NCBI GenBank assembly: GCA_003281315.1
Contig: QCCH01000002.1
Location: 62,001 to 126,000, forward strand
Length of the DNA: 64,000 bases
Direction: 5' to 3'
From: Prochlorococcus sp. AG-347-K20
Lineage (GTDB): Bacteria > Cyanobacteriota > Cyanobacteriia > PCC-6307 > Cyanobiaceae
Part shown: one piece after another, positions 27,709 to 37,151 of the stretch
Position numbering within the stretch: the stretch's first letter is position 1
How the letters are laid out: each line of letters opens with the position of its first letter
Program-made: the position numbers and the translations under genes
The notes under the pieces: generated by a model
The model's database searches: none
What the model was told of the DNA's origin: nothing
What the model saw: the letters and a program-made list of their open reading frames with translations, nothing else

Positions 27709-28998
27709 ATGCACTCAGAAAATTTATTTACTAATTTTTCTCAAATAGAAAATAATGCCCCTTTGGCAGATCAATTAAGACCAAAGAATTTGGAAGATTT
27801 TTTTGGTCAACAAACAATCCTGAATGAGAATTCGCTTTTAAGAACTGCAATATTAAACGATAAGATTAGTAATTTTATTTTTTCTGGCCCTCCTGGTGTT
27901 GGAAAAACTACCCTAATTGAAATTATTTCCTTTAATACTCGTTCAAAATTAATTAAGTTAAATGCAGTATTATCAAGTGTTAAAGAATTAAGAAATGAAA
28001 TCGCTAATGCAAAAGATAGATTAATAAATTCAAAAAGAAAAACAATTTTATTTATCGATGAGGTTCATAGATTTACATCAGTTCAGCAAGATGCTTTATT
28101 ACCTTCTATAGAAAATGGAACTATAACTTTTATTGGTGCTACAACTGAAAACCCTTTCTTTGCTGTTAATAAAGCGCTTGTTAGTAGGTCTCGTATTTTC
28201 ACATTACTTCCTTTGTCGGAAAATGATTTGCAGAAAATAATACAAAAAGTCATAACTCACTATTCTAAAAAAAAAGATTCAAAAAAAGTTTATTTAACTC
28301 AAGATGCTATAAGTCATTTAGTTAAATTTTCTGGCGGTGATGCAAGAACATTAATCAATGCGCTAGAGATGGCCATAGAAGCAACTTCTCAAAATGATGC
28401 TAAAGAAATCAAGATTAATCTCTCAATAGCAGAGGATGCAATTCAAAAGAAAAATATTGTTTACGATAAAAATGGTCAAAATCATTACGATGTAATAAGT
28501 GCCTTTATCAAGTCAATAAGAGGTTCTGATCCAGATGCAACTTTGTTCTGGCTTGCGAATATGTTCGAGGCGGGTGAAGATCCTAATTTTATTTTTAGAA
28601 GACTACTTATATCTGCCAGTGAAGATATTGGAATAGCTGATCCTAATGCCATAGTAGTTGTACAATCCTGTTGTGATGCTTTTGAAAGAGTTGGTTTTCC
28701 AGAAGGATTATATTTTTTAACGCAGGCTTCTTTATATTTAGCTATGTCTCCAAAAAGTAATAGTATGAAAAGTATTTTTAAAGCAATTGAAACAATCAAA
28801 TCTTCCAATACTTTTGATGTTCCACTTCATTTAAAAAACAATTCTAATAGTTATGTTAATCCTCATAATTATCCAGGTAATTGGGTCGCACAAGAATATC
28901 TTCCCAAATCTTTAAGAGGTTTAAAAATATGGGAACCAAATAATAATGGATGGGAAAAAACTCAATATGAAGAGCTGCTTAGAAGAAAAGAAAACTAA
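27709..28998 (+). CDS. rarA: Replication-associated recombination ATPase RarA/MgsA
   Basis: AAA+ ATPase acting at stalled replication forks, 429 residues and normal length for the core family. Features are the N-terminal PLADQLRPKNLEDFFGQ segment, Walker A GPPGVGKT, Walker B ILFIDEVHRF, sensor 1 GATTENPFF and the arginine finger NKALVSRSRIF. The C-terminal part has the MgsA tetramerisation signature RGSDPDATLFWLANMFEAGEDP. Its stop overlaps the end of the convergent phosphopantetheinyl transferase by four bases. Confidence 0.95.
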   Translation: MHSENLFTNFSQIENNAPLADQLRPKNLEDFFGQQTILNENSLLRTAILNDKISNFIFSGPPGVGKTTLIEIISFNTRSKLIKLNAVLSSVKELRNEIANAKDRLINSKRKTILFIDEVHRFTSVQQDALLPSIENGTITFIGATTENPFFAVNKALVSRSRIFTLLPLSENDLQKIIQKVITHYSKKKDSKKVYLTQDAISHLVKFSGGDARTLINALEMAIEATSQNDAKEIKINLSIAEDAIQKKNIVYDKNGQNHYDVISAFIKSIRGSDPDATLFWLANMFEAGEDPNFIFRRLLISASEDIGIADPNAIVVVQSCCDAFERVGFPEGLYFLTQASLYLAMSPKSNSMKSIFKAIETIKSSNTFDVPLHLKNNSNSYVNPHNYPGNWVAQEYLPKSLRGLKIWEPNNNGWEKTQYEELLRRKEN

Positions 28999-29651
28999 AA
29001 ATTTTTTGAACAACAAATAATCTCAGGATTAAAAGAAGTTTTTTCTTCGTAGGCTAAAGCTATAGTCCAATGATGGAAGTTAATCTGTAAATAATTTAAA
29101 TGTATGTTTTTCTTCTTATGAATTAACTTTTTTGGCTTTTCAAAAAATTGCCAATGGTTAATGTCTGTAGCTAATTTTCCATGATCCCATTTTATAGCCG
29201 CTTCAACAGCACACCATTGATTTAATATCATATTTTTTGTCAAACAATTATTATAGATTGATTTATTGGTATGAAAAAAATATTTTTCTGCAATTTTTAC
29301 ATAGTTAAAATCTCTATCCGTTCTCTCAATATCTATCCCTATTCTGCTTTTATGCCAGACTATAGTAATGGCATCTTTACAATGACTTAAACTTATATTT
29401 CCCATGCCTGAAGGTAAACTTGGAGGTTCTCCCGGATGAGCATTAATCGGAATTTCTAGGGGGTCTAAATCAAAAAGTGTTGAAAGTGATTGTCTTAAGT
29501 AAGCTCTTGTTTCTAAAAAAATCTTTGATCTTGAACTTGATAGATTTTTTGCAGTTTTAATTTCTTCTATCGTTGCAACATCTTGCACACCTTTAATCTC
29601 ATAAAACCAAATTTTTGGTATTTTATATTCATACTCATTTAATAATTTCAA
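28995..29651 (-). CDS. 4'-phosphopantetheinyl transferase (Sfp type), divergent
   Basis: Transfers phosphopantetheine from CoA to acyl carrier protein; 218 residues. The magnesium-binding GIDIE motif is present (Asp107, Glu109). The third ligand motif normally reads WxxKEA, but here it is WCAVEAAIKW (Trp146, Val149, Glu150, Lys154), so the motif lysine is replaced by Val, with another Lys four residues on. The TTG start at 29651 shares its base with the ATG of the divergent peroxiredoxin. It is the only such gene in the window and may serve fatty-acid ACP. Confidence 0.85.
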   Translation of the reverse strand: MKLLNEYEYKIPKIWFYEIKGVQDVATIEEIKTAKNLSSSRSKIFLETRAYLRQSLSTLFDLDPLEIPINAHPGEPPSLPSGMGNISLSHCKDAITIVWHKSRIGIDIERTDRDFNYVKIAEKYFFHTNKSIYNNCLTKNMILNQWCAVEAAIKWDHGKLATDINHWQFFEKPKKLIHKKKNIHLNYLQINFHHWTIALAYEEKTSFNPEIICCSKNF

Positions 29652-30118
29652 TGGCTCTTAAGGTTGGTGACAAAGCACCAGAATTTAAATTAAAAGATTC
29701 TTTTGAGAAAGAAGTTTCTCTTAGTGATTTTAAAGGTAAAAAAATAATACTATACTTTTACCCAAAAGATAATACTCCAGGATGTACTAAAGAAGCATGT
29801 AATTTTAAAGAGAATTGGGATTTACTCCAAAAAAATAACATTGTTGTGCTTGGTATTAGCAAAGATAATGCATCCTCTCATCAGAAGTTTATAGAAAAAT
29901 TTAATTTACCTTTTATTCTTTTAACTGATTCTGAACCTTTTAAAGTTTCTTCTGATTACGATAGCTATGGACTTAAGAAATTCATGGGAAAAGAATATAT
30001 GGGAATGATGAGAAATACTTTCTTGATCGATACTGATGGTAACATCGAAAAAATTTACTTAAAGGTAAAAGCAGCAATAATGGCTGATCATATAATTGCA
30101 GACCTTGGGTTAAGCTAA
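29651..30118 (+). CDS. bcp: Peroxiredoxin Q/BCP thiol peroxidase
   Basis: Thioredoxin-dependent peroxidase that reduces hydrogen and organic peroxides. The 155-residue product has the PrxQ pattern PGCTKEAC, with peroxidatic Cys45 and resolving Cys50 five residues on. An in-frame start 36 bases upstream would lie inside the divergent gene; ATG at 29651 gives the standard N-terminus MALKVGDKAPEF. No intergenic space separates it from the phosphopantetheinyl transferase. Confidence 0.95.
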   Translation: MALKVGDKAPEFKLKDSFEKEVSLSDFKGKKIILYFYPKDNTPGCTKEACNFKENWDLLQKNNIVVLGISKDNASSHQKFIEKFNLPFILLTDSEPFKVSSDYDSYGLKKFMGKEYMGMMRNTFLIDTDGNIEKIYLKVKAAIMADHIIADLGLS

Positions 30119-30804
30119 TTTTTTAAAGACAGGTGGTGAATAATCATTCCCTCCATAACCAAATTAGGAGCATTTATTATATTTTTTTTGTTAGTTTCTA
30201 GAGATTTTGATATGAATTGAGAGTCTCCTCCACATGTTATCAAGATATCTTTTAGTGGATTAAATGAATTCTTAATAACACCAGTAAGAGAATTGATTAC
30301 TCCTTTTAAAATTGCCTCTTCTGTATTAATCAAAAAATCTTTTGTAGGGACTTCATATTTTTTTGGAACTTTAAGATTTTTTGTATTTTGTTCCATTGAT
30401 TTTAATTGTGTTAGAAGACCTGGAATAAGTTGACCTCCTATAATAGATCCATTCGAATTCAATTTTGTAATTGATAATATTGTCCCAAGATCTGCAATTA
30501 GCAAATCTTTTTTTAAAGGGTTTTTAATAATTTTTAGTGCTGCAAGACAAGCAAGAGATCTATCAACTCCAAAATAATCAGGAAGATTTGATAACTGAAT
30601 ATCTTTAGTTTTTATTTCATTTTCTTTTTTGAGCAAAAAATTAGGTAGTTTCCCCACAGAAGCCCAAATTAATTGATCAAGATCTATATTTTTGGGAACT
30701 TTTTGCTCTTTTTTAGAATGGAAGAATTTAGATTGATTTTTAGAATATTTAGCCCAATGAAGCCTACTATTGCCTACTAATAAAAAATTTATATCTGAGA
30801 CCAT
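30115..30804 (-). CDS. coaX: Type III pantothenate kinase
   Basis: Phosphorylates pantothenate in the first step of CoA synthesis; the type III enzyme needs a monovalent cation and is not feedback inhibited by CoA. The 229-residue protein shows the family nucleotide-binding strand LLVGNSRLHWAKY, the ADLGTILSI phosphate-loop region, GGQLIPGLLTQLKSM and the C-terminal ITCGGDSQF. It converges with bcp with a four-base overlap and follows cysH by 14 bases on the same strand. Confidence 0.9.
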   Translation of the reverse strand: MVSDINFLLVGNSRLHWAKYSKNQSKFFHSKKEQKVPKNIDLDQLIWASVGKLPNFLLKKENEIKTKDIQLSNLPDYFGVDRSLACLAALKIIKNPLKKDLLIADLGTILSITKLNSNGSIIGGQLIPGLLTQLKSMEQNTKNLKVPKKYEVPTKDFLINTEEAILKGVINSLTGVIKNSFNPLKDILITCGGDSQFISKSLETNKKNIINAPNLVMEGMIIHHLSLKN

Positions 30805-30818
30805 TGTTTTTTGATAAT

Positions 30819-31541
30819 TTAATCATTAATGTGTATTCCACATTCTTGTTTCATCCCTCCAAACCTTGTATCTCTGCCTTTTGTTTCGATACCATCAGGA
30901 CTGCTTGAATGCCAATCGCCTACAGAAGAATAACCTTTAATAAAAAGTGGATGGGCAGGTAAGTTATTCTCTTCCATATAATAAAAAATATCTTTATTTG
31001 TCCAATTTAATAAAGGTCTTAAAGATATTCTTTGACGAATTACGTCTAGGAATTTCATTTTATTTCTATTTTCTGTTTGACTTGATCGAACACCGCTTGC
31101 CCAGCAATAAATATTATATTTTTCTAGCCCATTATCTAAAGGTTTTATCTTTCTTAACTCATGATACTTATCTAAATCACTCTCTTTATTTGTTTCCCAA
31201 AGTTTTCCGTATTTAGCCTCCATTCTTGCTGGAGATAATTCACTTTGCAGAACTTCTACTTCTAATGATAAATCTTGAATAAGCTTTTCAGCGTAATGGT
31301 ATGTTTCTGGAGGTAGATAACCTGTGTCTATCCAAAATATTTTGATTTTTTTTTGCAGACATAATTTACTAACCATATTTAAAAGGACTGATGACTGTAT
31401 GCCAAAACTTGTTGTAATAGCAAATTGATTATCAAACTTTTCATAACCCCAAGTAAGCATTTCTTGAGGCTTCATATCTACTAGCTCTTGATTATATTTC
31501 CTTAAGTTAGGTTGAATATCTTTGTGGATGTTTTCAATCAT
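30819..31541 (-). CDS. cysH: Phosphoadenylyl-sulfate (PAPS) reductase
   Basis: Reduces PAPS to sulfite with thioredoxin during sulfate assimilation; 240 residues. The catalytic C-terminus GGMKQECGIH is present. Of the additional cysteine pairs that bind the [4Fe-4S] cluster in APS reductases, only a single Cys is found (YCWASGVRSSQ), so this is the cluster-free PAPS form. The substrate-binding TTSFGIQSSVLL (P-loop like) and FWIDTGYLPPETY segments are present. Confidence 0.93.
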   Translation of the reverse strand: MIENIHKDIQPNLRKYNQELVDMKPQEMLTWGYEKFDNQFAITTSFGIQSSVLLNMVSKLCLQKKIKIFWIDTGYLPPETYHYAEKLIQDLSLEVEVLQSELSPARMEAKYGKLWETNKESDLDKYHELRKIKPLDNGLEKYNIYCWASGVRSSQTENRNKMKFLDVIRQRISLRPLLNWTNKDIFYYMEENNLPAHPLFIKGYSSVGDWHSSSPDGIETKGRDTRFGGMKQECGIHIND

Positions 31542-31636
31542 TCTTCAATTTGATTATGAGTTTAATGTTATTTCACTCAATTAAAAAATTATTCGTATAG
31601 TTTAATAATACATTTACGCATAACAATATTTCGCTT

Positions 31637-32830
31637 ATGAAATCAGCACAAAAACCAATAGTAATAGTTGGAGCAGGTTTTGCAGGCATGACATTTGCTT
31701 TGAATTTAAAGAATCTTAATCCTTCTTTACCGATTCTTGTAGTTGATTCTGAAACTAACTTTATATTTAAACCTTTAATGTACGAAGTTTTAAGTAAAGA
31801 AATAAGAAGTTGGGAAGCCACCCCAAAATTTGCAAATATTTTTTCCGATGCGGGTATAACTTTTTTAAGAAATTGTTTAACCAAGATTTCCTTCAAAGAA
31901 AATATTCTTGAATTTAGTGACGAATTAAAATTAAGTTATCAGTATCTCATTATCTGTACAGGATCTATTCCAAATAGTTTTTTTATAAAAGGTGTAGATG
32001 AAAATTGTTATTTTTTTAATGATGTTCATGATTTAAATAAATTAAACTCTTTTTTAAAAAAATCACAAGATACTGCGTTGCATAAAAAGTTATTCATAGT
32101 TGGAGGTGGTCCCTCTGGTATCGAGTTGGCATGCAAAATTAAAGATATATTTACAGACCAATTTGAAATTAATGTAATAGAAAAATCAAATGAAATCCTC
32201 AATAAAAACAAAATTTTTAATAGAGAACAAGCAGAGAAGGCATTAGAAAAAAGAAAAATCAACGTTCTTTTGAATTCCACAGTTGAAGAAGTCTCAGAAA
32301 CTAAGATTAGTATTTCTTGTGAGGTTGGAATAACTTCCTTAGATAAAGATATTGTTATTTGGACAGCAGGAGTTAAACCTAATTTGTCTTACTTAGAAAC
32401 TGATCAAATAACAAAAAAATTTGGACGAATTTTAGTTAATAATAATTTGCAAATAGAAAACCATAAAAACTGTTTTGCTATTGGTGATGTTTCAGTTATT
32501 GAAGGAATGGAGGATTTACCCATAACTGCTCAGGTCGCTATGCAGGAGGGAAATCATCTTGCTAATAATTTAGAACTTTTAATTCAAGGGAAAGATCCTT
32601 TACCCTTTATATTTAAAGACAACGGTGAAATGATTAGCTTAGGAATAGGCGAAGCTTCAATTTCTGGGCTTGGGGTTACTTTATCTGGGAAATTGGCTTT
32701 CGAGGCAAGAAGACTAATATATGCTTCCAAGTTGCCTGATATTACAGAAAGCTTAAAATCTGCATCTTCATGGATATTTCAAAAAAAATCAATTTTAAAA
32801 AAGTTTCTTAAAAAAGATTATTCGAATTAA
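31637..32830 (+). CDS. NAD(P)H dehydrogenase type II-like flavoprotein
   Basis: A 397-residue FAD enzyme with two Rossmann folds: VIVGAGFAGMTFAL at residues 8-21 for FAD and LFIVGGGPSGIELA near residue 156 for NAD(P)H. The AIGDVS motif completes FAD binding. The family feeds electrons from NAD(P)H to quinones without proton pumping; in cyanobacteria NDH-2 proteins may also act as redox sensors. No membrane helix is evident; a C-terminal amphipathic stretch could attach it to the membrane. Confidence 0.88.
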   Translation: MKSAQKPIVIVGAGFAGMTFALNLKNLNPSLPILVVDSETNFIFKPLMYEVLSKEIRSWEATPKFANIFSDAGITFLRNCLTKISFKENILEFSDELKLSYQYLIICTGSIPNSFFIKGVDENCYFFNDVHDLNKLNSFLKKSQDTALHKKLFIVGGGPSGIELACKIKDIFTDQFEINVIEKSNEILNKNKIFNREQAEKALEKRKINVLLNSTVEEVSETKISISCEVGITSLDKDIVIWTAGVKPNLSYLETDQITKKFGRILVNNNLQIENHKNCFAIGDVSVIEGMEDLPITAQVAMQEGNHLANNLELLIQGKDPLPFIFKDNGEMISLGIGEASISGLGVTLSGKLAFEARRLIYASKLPDITESLKSASSWIFQKKSILKKFLKKDYSN

Positions 32831-32879
32831 ACTTTTTTGAAATATTGTTTTTGGGTATATTGAGTTAAATAAGTTTTGT

Positions 32880-34688
32880 ATGAATTTAATTGCAGTAGTT
32901 AGTAATAATTTTGATGCGTTTATAACGGTAATTGTTTTAATAATGTCAATAATTTTGTTTATTAGAAATACTATTGCACCAGAATTGACTGGTTTGTTAT
33001 GTGTCGGAATATTCATATCTACTGGGGTTCTTTCTCCTGAAAAAGCTTTGGCTGGATTTGGTAGCCCTTCTTTAATTACCCTTATGGGTTTATTTGCAGT
33101 TTCCTCAGCATTATTTAAAAGTGGTGCATTAGACAGAGTAAGAGAATTGATTTCTTCTGAAAATATTCGAACTCCAAGGAAATTAATTTCTTTAATAGCT
33201 TTTTTGATTGCTCCAATATCTGGAATTGTACCTAATACTCCAGTAGTAGCATCTTTGTTACCTTTAATTGAAAGTTGGTGCGAGAGAAGAAATATATCAC
33301 CATCAAAAGTTTTATTACCTCTTTCTTTTGCTACTTTACTCGGTGGAACTCTGACATTATTAGGTAGCTCAGTAAATCTTCTTGTAAGTGATATTAGTCA
33401 ACAATTAGGTTATGGAGGTTTGGAATTATTTAGTTTGACATCAATAGGAATTCCTGTATGGCTTATAGGTACAACCTATATGATTCTAGTTTCTGACATG
33501 CTTTTGCCAGATAGAGGGAGAGATAAGGAGTTTATTAAAAATGGTGATATGAATATATATTTTACCGAAGTTACTATTCCCTCTACTTCAGAATTAGTTG
33601 GACAATCTGTCAGAAATAGTAGATTACAAAGACGATTTGACGTTGATGTTCTGGAATTACAACGAAATGGAAAAGTTATTCTTCCTCCTTTGGCTGATAG
33701 AAAGATTGAACCGGATGATAGATTGATAATCCGCGTTACAAGGGCAGACTTATTTAGGCTGCAGCAAGAACATACTATTCTGTTAGGAGAAAACAAAACA
33801 TCTTTCGATGGGTCTAATGTTTTCTCAGATGATGAAGGTACTAAGACCTTTGAAGCCTTGTTACCAGCTGGTTCAACTTTAGCCGGTGCCAGTTTGAGAG
33901 AATTAAGATTTAGGCAGCGTCATAATGCAACAGTTTTAGCATTAAGAAGAGGTCAACAAACTGTTCAGGAGAGGTTAGGTCAAGCTGTTTTAAGGGCTGG
34001 AGATGTTTTATTATTGCAAGCACCGCTAGATTCAATAAGAGGTTTGCAAGCTAGTAATGATTTGCTTATTTTAGATCAATTCGAAGATGACTTACCTTTT
34101 TTGATAAAAAAACCTATATCGATTGCAATTGCAATAGGAATGGTGGTTTTGCCTTCGGTTTCTAATATTCCATTAGTAGGTTCAGTTCTTTTGGCAGTGA
34201 TTGCAATGGTTGCTTCTGGATGTTTAAGACCTGCAGAGATACAAAAATCAATTAGGTTAGACGTCATTTTATTGCTGGGATCTTTATCATGTTTTAGTGT
34301 AGCTATGCAGATAACTGGATTGGCAGATGTAATTGCAATTAATTTAAACTTTGTCCTCAACGGAATGCCTCTTTATTTTGCACTAGTCATAATTTTTGTA
34401 TCTACAGTTATTCTTACGCAATTTATAAGTAATGCTGCTTCGGTTGCTTTGATTTTGCCTGTTGCTATTGAATTCTCAAATGTTTTAGAAATTTCACCAA
34501 GTGCTTTAATAATGCTTGTTTTATTCGGAGCAAGTCAATCTTTCTTGACTCCAATGGGTTATCAAACAAATTTAATGGTTTATGGTCCTGGAAGATATAG
34601 ATTTTTTGATATCGCAAAATACGGAGCTGGATTAACACTTATAATGTCATTTACTGTGCCAGCATTGATAATTTTAAATTACGGGTAA
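32880..34688 (+). CDS. SLC13/DASS-type anion transporter with two TrkA-C domains
   Basis: A 602-residue membrane protein. The N-terminal and C-terminal halves each carry about five or six helices, with the family loops ISGIVPNTPVVASLL, LGGTLTLLGSSVNLL and ILTQFISNAASVALILP. Two cytoplasmic RCK-C/TrkA-C domains (about residues 215-300 and 315-395) sit between the halves. Family members import sulfate or dicarboxylates with Na+. It starts a tightly spaced operon with KtrB and KtrA (gaps of 4 and 18 bases), so ionic coupling is plausible. Confidence 0.88.
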   Translation: MNLIAVVSNNFDAFITVIVLIMSIILFIRNTIAPELTGLLCVGIFISTGVLSPEKALAGFGSPSLITLMGLFAVSSALFKSGALDRVRELISSENIRTPRKLISLIAFLIAPISGIVPNTPVVASLLPLIESWCERRNISPSKVLLPLSFATLLGGTLTLLGSSVNLLVSDISQQLGYGGLELFSLTSIGIPVWLIGTTYMILVSDMLLPDRGRDKEFIKNGDMNIYFTEVTIPSTSELVGQSVRNSRLQRRFDVDVLELQRNGKVILPPLADRKIEPDDRLIIRVTRADLFRLQQEHTILLGENKTSFDGSNVFSDDEGTKTFEALLPAGSTLAGASLRELRFRQRHNATVLALRRGQQTVQERLGQAVLRAGDVLLLQAPLDSIRGLQASNDLLILDQFEDDLPFLIKKPISIAIAIGMVVLPSVSNIPLVGSVLLAVIAMVASGCLRPAEIQKSIRLDVILLLGSLSCFSVAMQITGLADVIAINLNFVLNGMPLYFALVIIFVSTVILTQFISNAASVALILPVAIEFSNVLEISPSALIMLVLFGASQSFLTPMGYQTNLMVYGPGRYRFFDIAKYGAGLTLIMSFTVPALIILNYG

Positions 34689-34692
34689 TATC

Positions 34693-36096
34693 GTGAAATT
34701 CCCATTCTCAGTTTATAAGTTAAAAGATGCTTACAAAAAGCTATCTGTACCTCAATTTACTATCGTTACAGGCCTGTTTATTATTTGCCTTGGAACTTTA
34801 ATTTTGAGCTCTCCATTATGTTCATCTTCAAAGGTTGGTTTGTGGGAAGCATTTTTTACATCTACTTCTGCAATAACCGTTACTGGCTTAACCATAATAG
34901 ATATTGGTGTTGATTTAAATTTCTTTGGCCAAGTTTTCTTAGCTTTTATGCTTTTATCAGGTGGTCTAGGATTAATGGCCATTACAACATTTTTACAAGG
35001 GTTTGTTGTAAAGGGGACAAAGCTAAGAACGAGATTAGATAAAGGAAAGACTTTAGATGAATTTGGAGTTGGAGGAATTGGTCGAACTTTTCAAAGCATT
35101 GCTATTACTGCGATTAGTATTATATCCTTGGGTTCAATTGTCTTATATTCTTTTGGATTTGTAGATATTCAAAATAATTGGGAAAGACTATGGTCCTCGA
35201 TTTTTCACAGCATTTCTGCATACAACAATGCAGGATTTTCGTTAATGTCAAATAGTCTTCAAGACTATAGAACAAATCATTTGGTTAATAGTGTTTTTGT
35301 TTTTCTCATTGTTATGGGTGGATTAGGTTGGCGGGTTATTGATGATATTTGGAGTCATAAAAAAAATCTTTCTTATAAGAAATTAAGCCTTCATTCTAGA
35401 CTAGTTATTAGGACAAGTTTGTCTCTAATATTGTTCGGCTCATTAGGATTTTTTATCACTGAATCATTGCTAAATAGTCAATTTTTTAATGATTTAAATT
35501 TGTTTGAACGGTTAATGTCATCTATTTTTGAAACAGTTAGTGCAAGAACTGCAGGCTTTACAAATTTTCCGATTTCTTTGAACTCTATCTCAGATACAGG
35601 CCTCTTATTATTAATGACACTTATGTTTATTGGAGCGAGTACAGGAGGTACTGGTGGAGGCATAAAAACAACTACATTTATAGCTTTAATGGCTGCAACT
35701 AGATCAACTTTAAGAGGTGAGAAAGATGTAATTATTAGCAATAGATTAATTTCAGATAAAGTTATTCTAAAGGCAGTTGGAATCACAGTTGGATCTTTGC
35801 TTTTTGTTCTTTTAATGGCAATGTTGCTTAGTACAACAAATACTTTTGTTAAAAAAGAATCATTCACATTCCTAGAGATTCTGTTTACTTGCATATCTGC
35901 ATTTGCAACAGTTGGTTTTGATATTGGTTTAACCGCAAAATTAAATCATTTTGGTCAATTTATTCTTATTGTGGGTATGTTTGTGGGCAGACTTGGGATT
36001 CTTTTGCTTTTAAGTGCACTTTGGCAGGCTCTTTATAAGAGTAGAATAGATAGACAAAAGAGAATTGGCTATCCTAGGGCTGATCTATATGTTTAG
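34693..36096 (+). CDS. ktrB: Potassium uptake protein KtrB/TrkH
   Basis: Channel-like K+ (Na+-assisted) translocating subunit, 467 residues with eight main helices in four M1-P-M2 repeats. The four selectivity filters are visible: SAITVTGLT, SAYNNAGFS, SARTAGFTN and SAFATVGFD. The glycine-rich loop STGGTGGGIKTTT in the third repeat is the gating region. The GTG start is four bases after the SLC13-type gene. It works with the adjacent RCK subunit. Confidence 0.95.
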   Translation: MKFPFSVYKLKDAYKKLSVPQFTIVTGLFIICLGTLILSSPLCSSSKVGLWEAFFTSTSAITVTGLTIIDIGVDLNFFGQVFLAFMLLSGGLGLMAITTFLQGFVVKGTKLRTRLDKGKTLDEFGVGGIGRTFQSIAITAISIISLGSIVLYSFGFVDIQNNWERLWSSIFHSISAYNNAGFSLMSNSLQDYRTNHLVNSVFVFLIVMGGLGWRVIDDIWSHKKNLSYKKLSLHSRLVIRTSLSLILFGSLGFFITESLLNSQFFNDLNLFERLMSSIFETVSARTAGFTNFPISLNSISDTGLLLLMTLMFIGASTGGTGGGIKTTTFIALMAATRSTLRGEKDVIISNRLISDKVILKAVGITVGSLLFVLLMAMLLSTTNTFVKKESFTFLEILFTCISAFATVGFDIGLTAKLNHFGQFILIVGMFVGRLGILLLLSALWQALYKSRIDRQKRIGYPRADLYV

Positions 36097-36114
36097 AATT
36101 GACTAAGTTTTATT

Positions 36115-36819
36115 ATGGCTGATTGGTGGCAGTGGTCTCAAAAGAGAGAAAATGAAGCACTCACTTTTGCAGTTGTCGGCGTTGGAAGATTTGGAACCGC
36201 AGTTTGCAGAGAACTTATTAGTAATGGTGCTGATGTTCTGGCTGCAGATTATTCGGAAAAAGCTATTGATGATTTAAGGCAATTAGAACCTTCGATAGAA
36301 GCGAGAGTTGTAGATTGTACTGATGAAGAGTCTATGAAGGAATCGGGAATTCTTGAAATGAATACTGTTGTAGTGGGTATTAGTGAACCTATTGAAGCAA
36401 GTATAACTACAACTCTTATTGCTAAGGATAGTGAAGGTAGCAAAGTGAAAAGAGTAATAGCGAGAGCTACCAGTGACTTGCACGAAAAAATGTTAAAAAG
36501 AGTAGGTGCAGATAAAGTTGTTTTCCCATCTAGGATGCAAGGAGAAAGATTAGGTTTAGAACTAGTAAGACCAAACCTAATTGAAAGACTGGAACTAGAT
36601 AATCAAACTGGTATAGATGAAATAACTGTTCCAGAGGAATTTATTGGAAGATCATTAAGAGATTTAAATTTGAGGAAAAATTATTTAGTAAATGTTCTTG
36701 CTGCAGGACCTGCTGAAGAGTTAACAGTTAATCCTCCAGCAAAATATATTTTGGAAAGAGGAAATATTTTGGTAGTCATGGGTAAAACTGTAGATTTACA
36801 GAAATTGCCTCAAAATTAA
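36115..36819 (+). CDS. ktrA: K+ uptake regulatory subunit KtrA/TrkA
   Basis: Cytosolic RCK subunit of 234 residues that binds nucleotides and gates KtrB. One RCK-N domain carries the Rossmann loop VVGVGRFGTAVC (residues 20-31) and acidic VLAADYSEK strand end; one RCK-C domain follows (EITVPEEFIGRSLRDL). The single-module length is KtrA-like, not the double TrkA of E. coli. A tryptophan-rich N-terminus MADWWQWSQKRE is added. Transcribed with ktrB. Confidence 0.95.
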   Translation: MADWWQWSQKRENEALTFAVVGVGRFGTAVCRELISNGADVLAADYSEKAIDDLRQLEPSIEARVVDCTDEESMKESGILEMNTVVVGISEPIEASITTTLIAKDSEGSKVKRVIARATSDLHEKMLKRVGADKVVFPSRMQGERLGLELVRPNLIERLELDNQTGIDEITVPEEFIGRSLRDLNLRKNYLVNVLAAGPAEELTVNPPAKYILERGNILVVMGKTVDLQKLPQN

Positions 36820-36825
36820 TTATTT

Positions 36826-37128
36826 TTAATCAGATTTTTTATAGTATCTAATCCTTTGAGGAGCTCTTTTTAATCTTCTGACGCTTTGTTTTTCAAGTTC
36901 ATCTCTAAATTTATCAGTATTTAAATTATTTTCTGAAACAGGAGATTTACTTTCTTTTTCGAAATATTTTTTTATACCCTCTTGTATTAACACTTTTGCC
37001 ATATTACTTACTGTCCTAGATTCATTATCGGCCAAAATAGTTAACTGCTCACATATTAATTCTGGAAGAACTACTTGAATTCTGGGGGATTTAGGCTTCC
37101 CATTAGCTGAGTTTTGGCGGGTAGCCAT
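36826..37128 (-). CDS. Ribbon-helix-helix (CopG-like) protein
   Basis: A 100-residue basic protein. The stretch SPRIQVVLPELICEQLTILADNE and SRTVSNMAKVLIQEGIKKYF (residues 14-55) has the ribbon strand followed by two helices of an RHH DNA-binding domain. The C-terminal 40 residues are polar and basic (SVRRLKRAPQRIRYYKK). Upstream, across 117 bases of DNA with a symmetric element, lies a divergent gene, as expected of an autoregulated RHH repressor. There is no toxin-like gene beside it. Confidence 0.85.
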   Translation of the reverse strand: MATRQNSANGKPKSPRIQVVLPELICEQLTILADNESRTVSNMAKVLIQEGIKKYFEKESKSPVSENNLNTDKFRDELEKQSVRRLKRAPQRIRYYKKSD

Positions 37129-37151
37129 GAGTCAAAGTTGATAACTGTTAC

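Noticed and set aside
29615..29650. Upstream extension of bcp
   Set aside because: The family starts with MALKVGDKAPEF and the extra residues would lie in the divergent gene.
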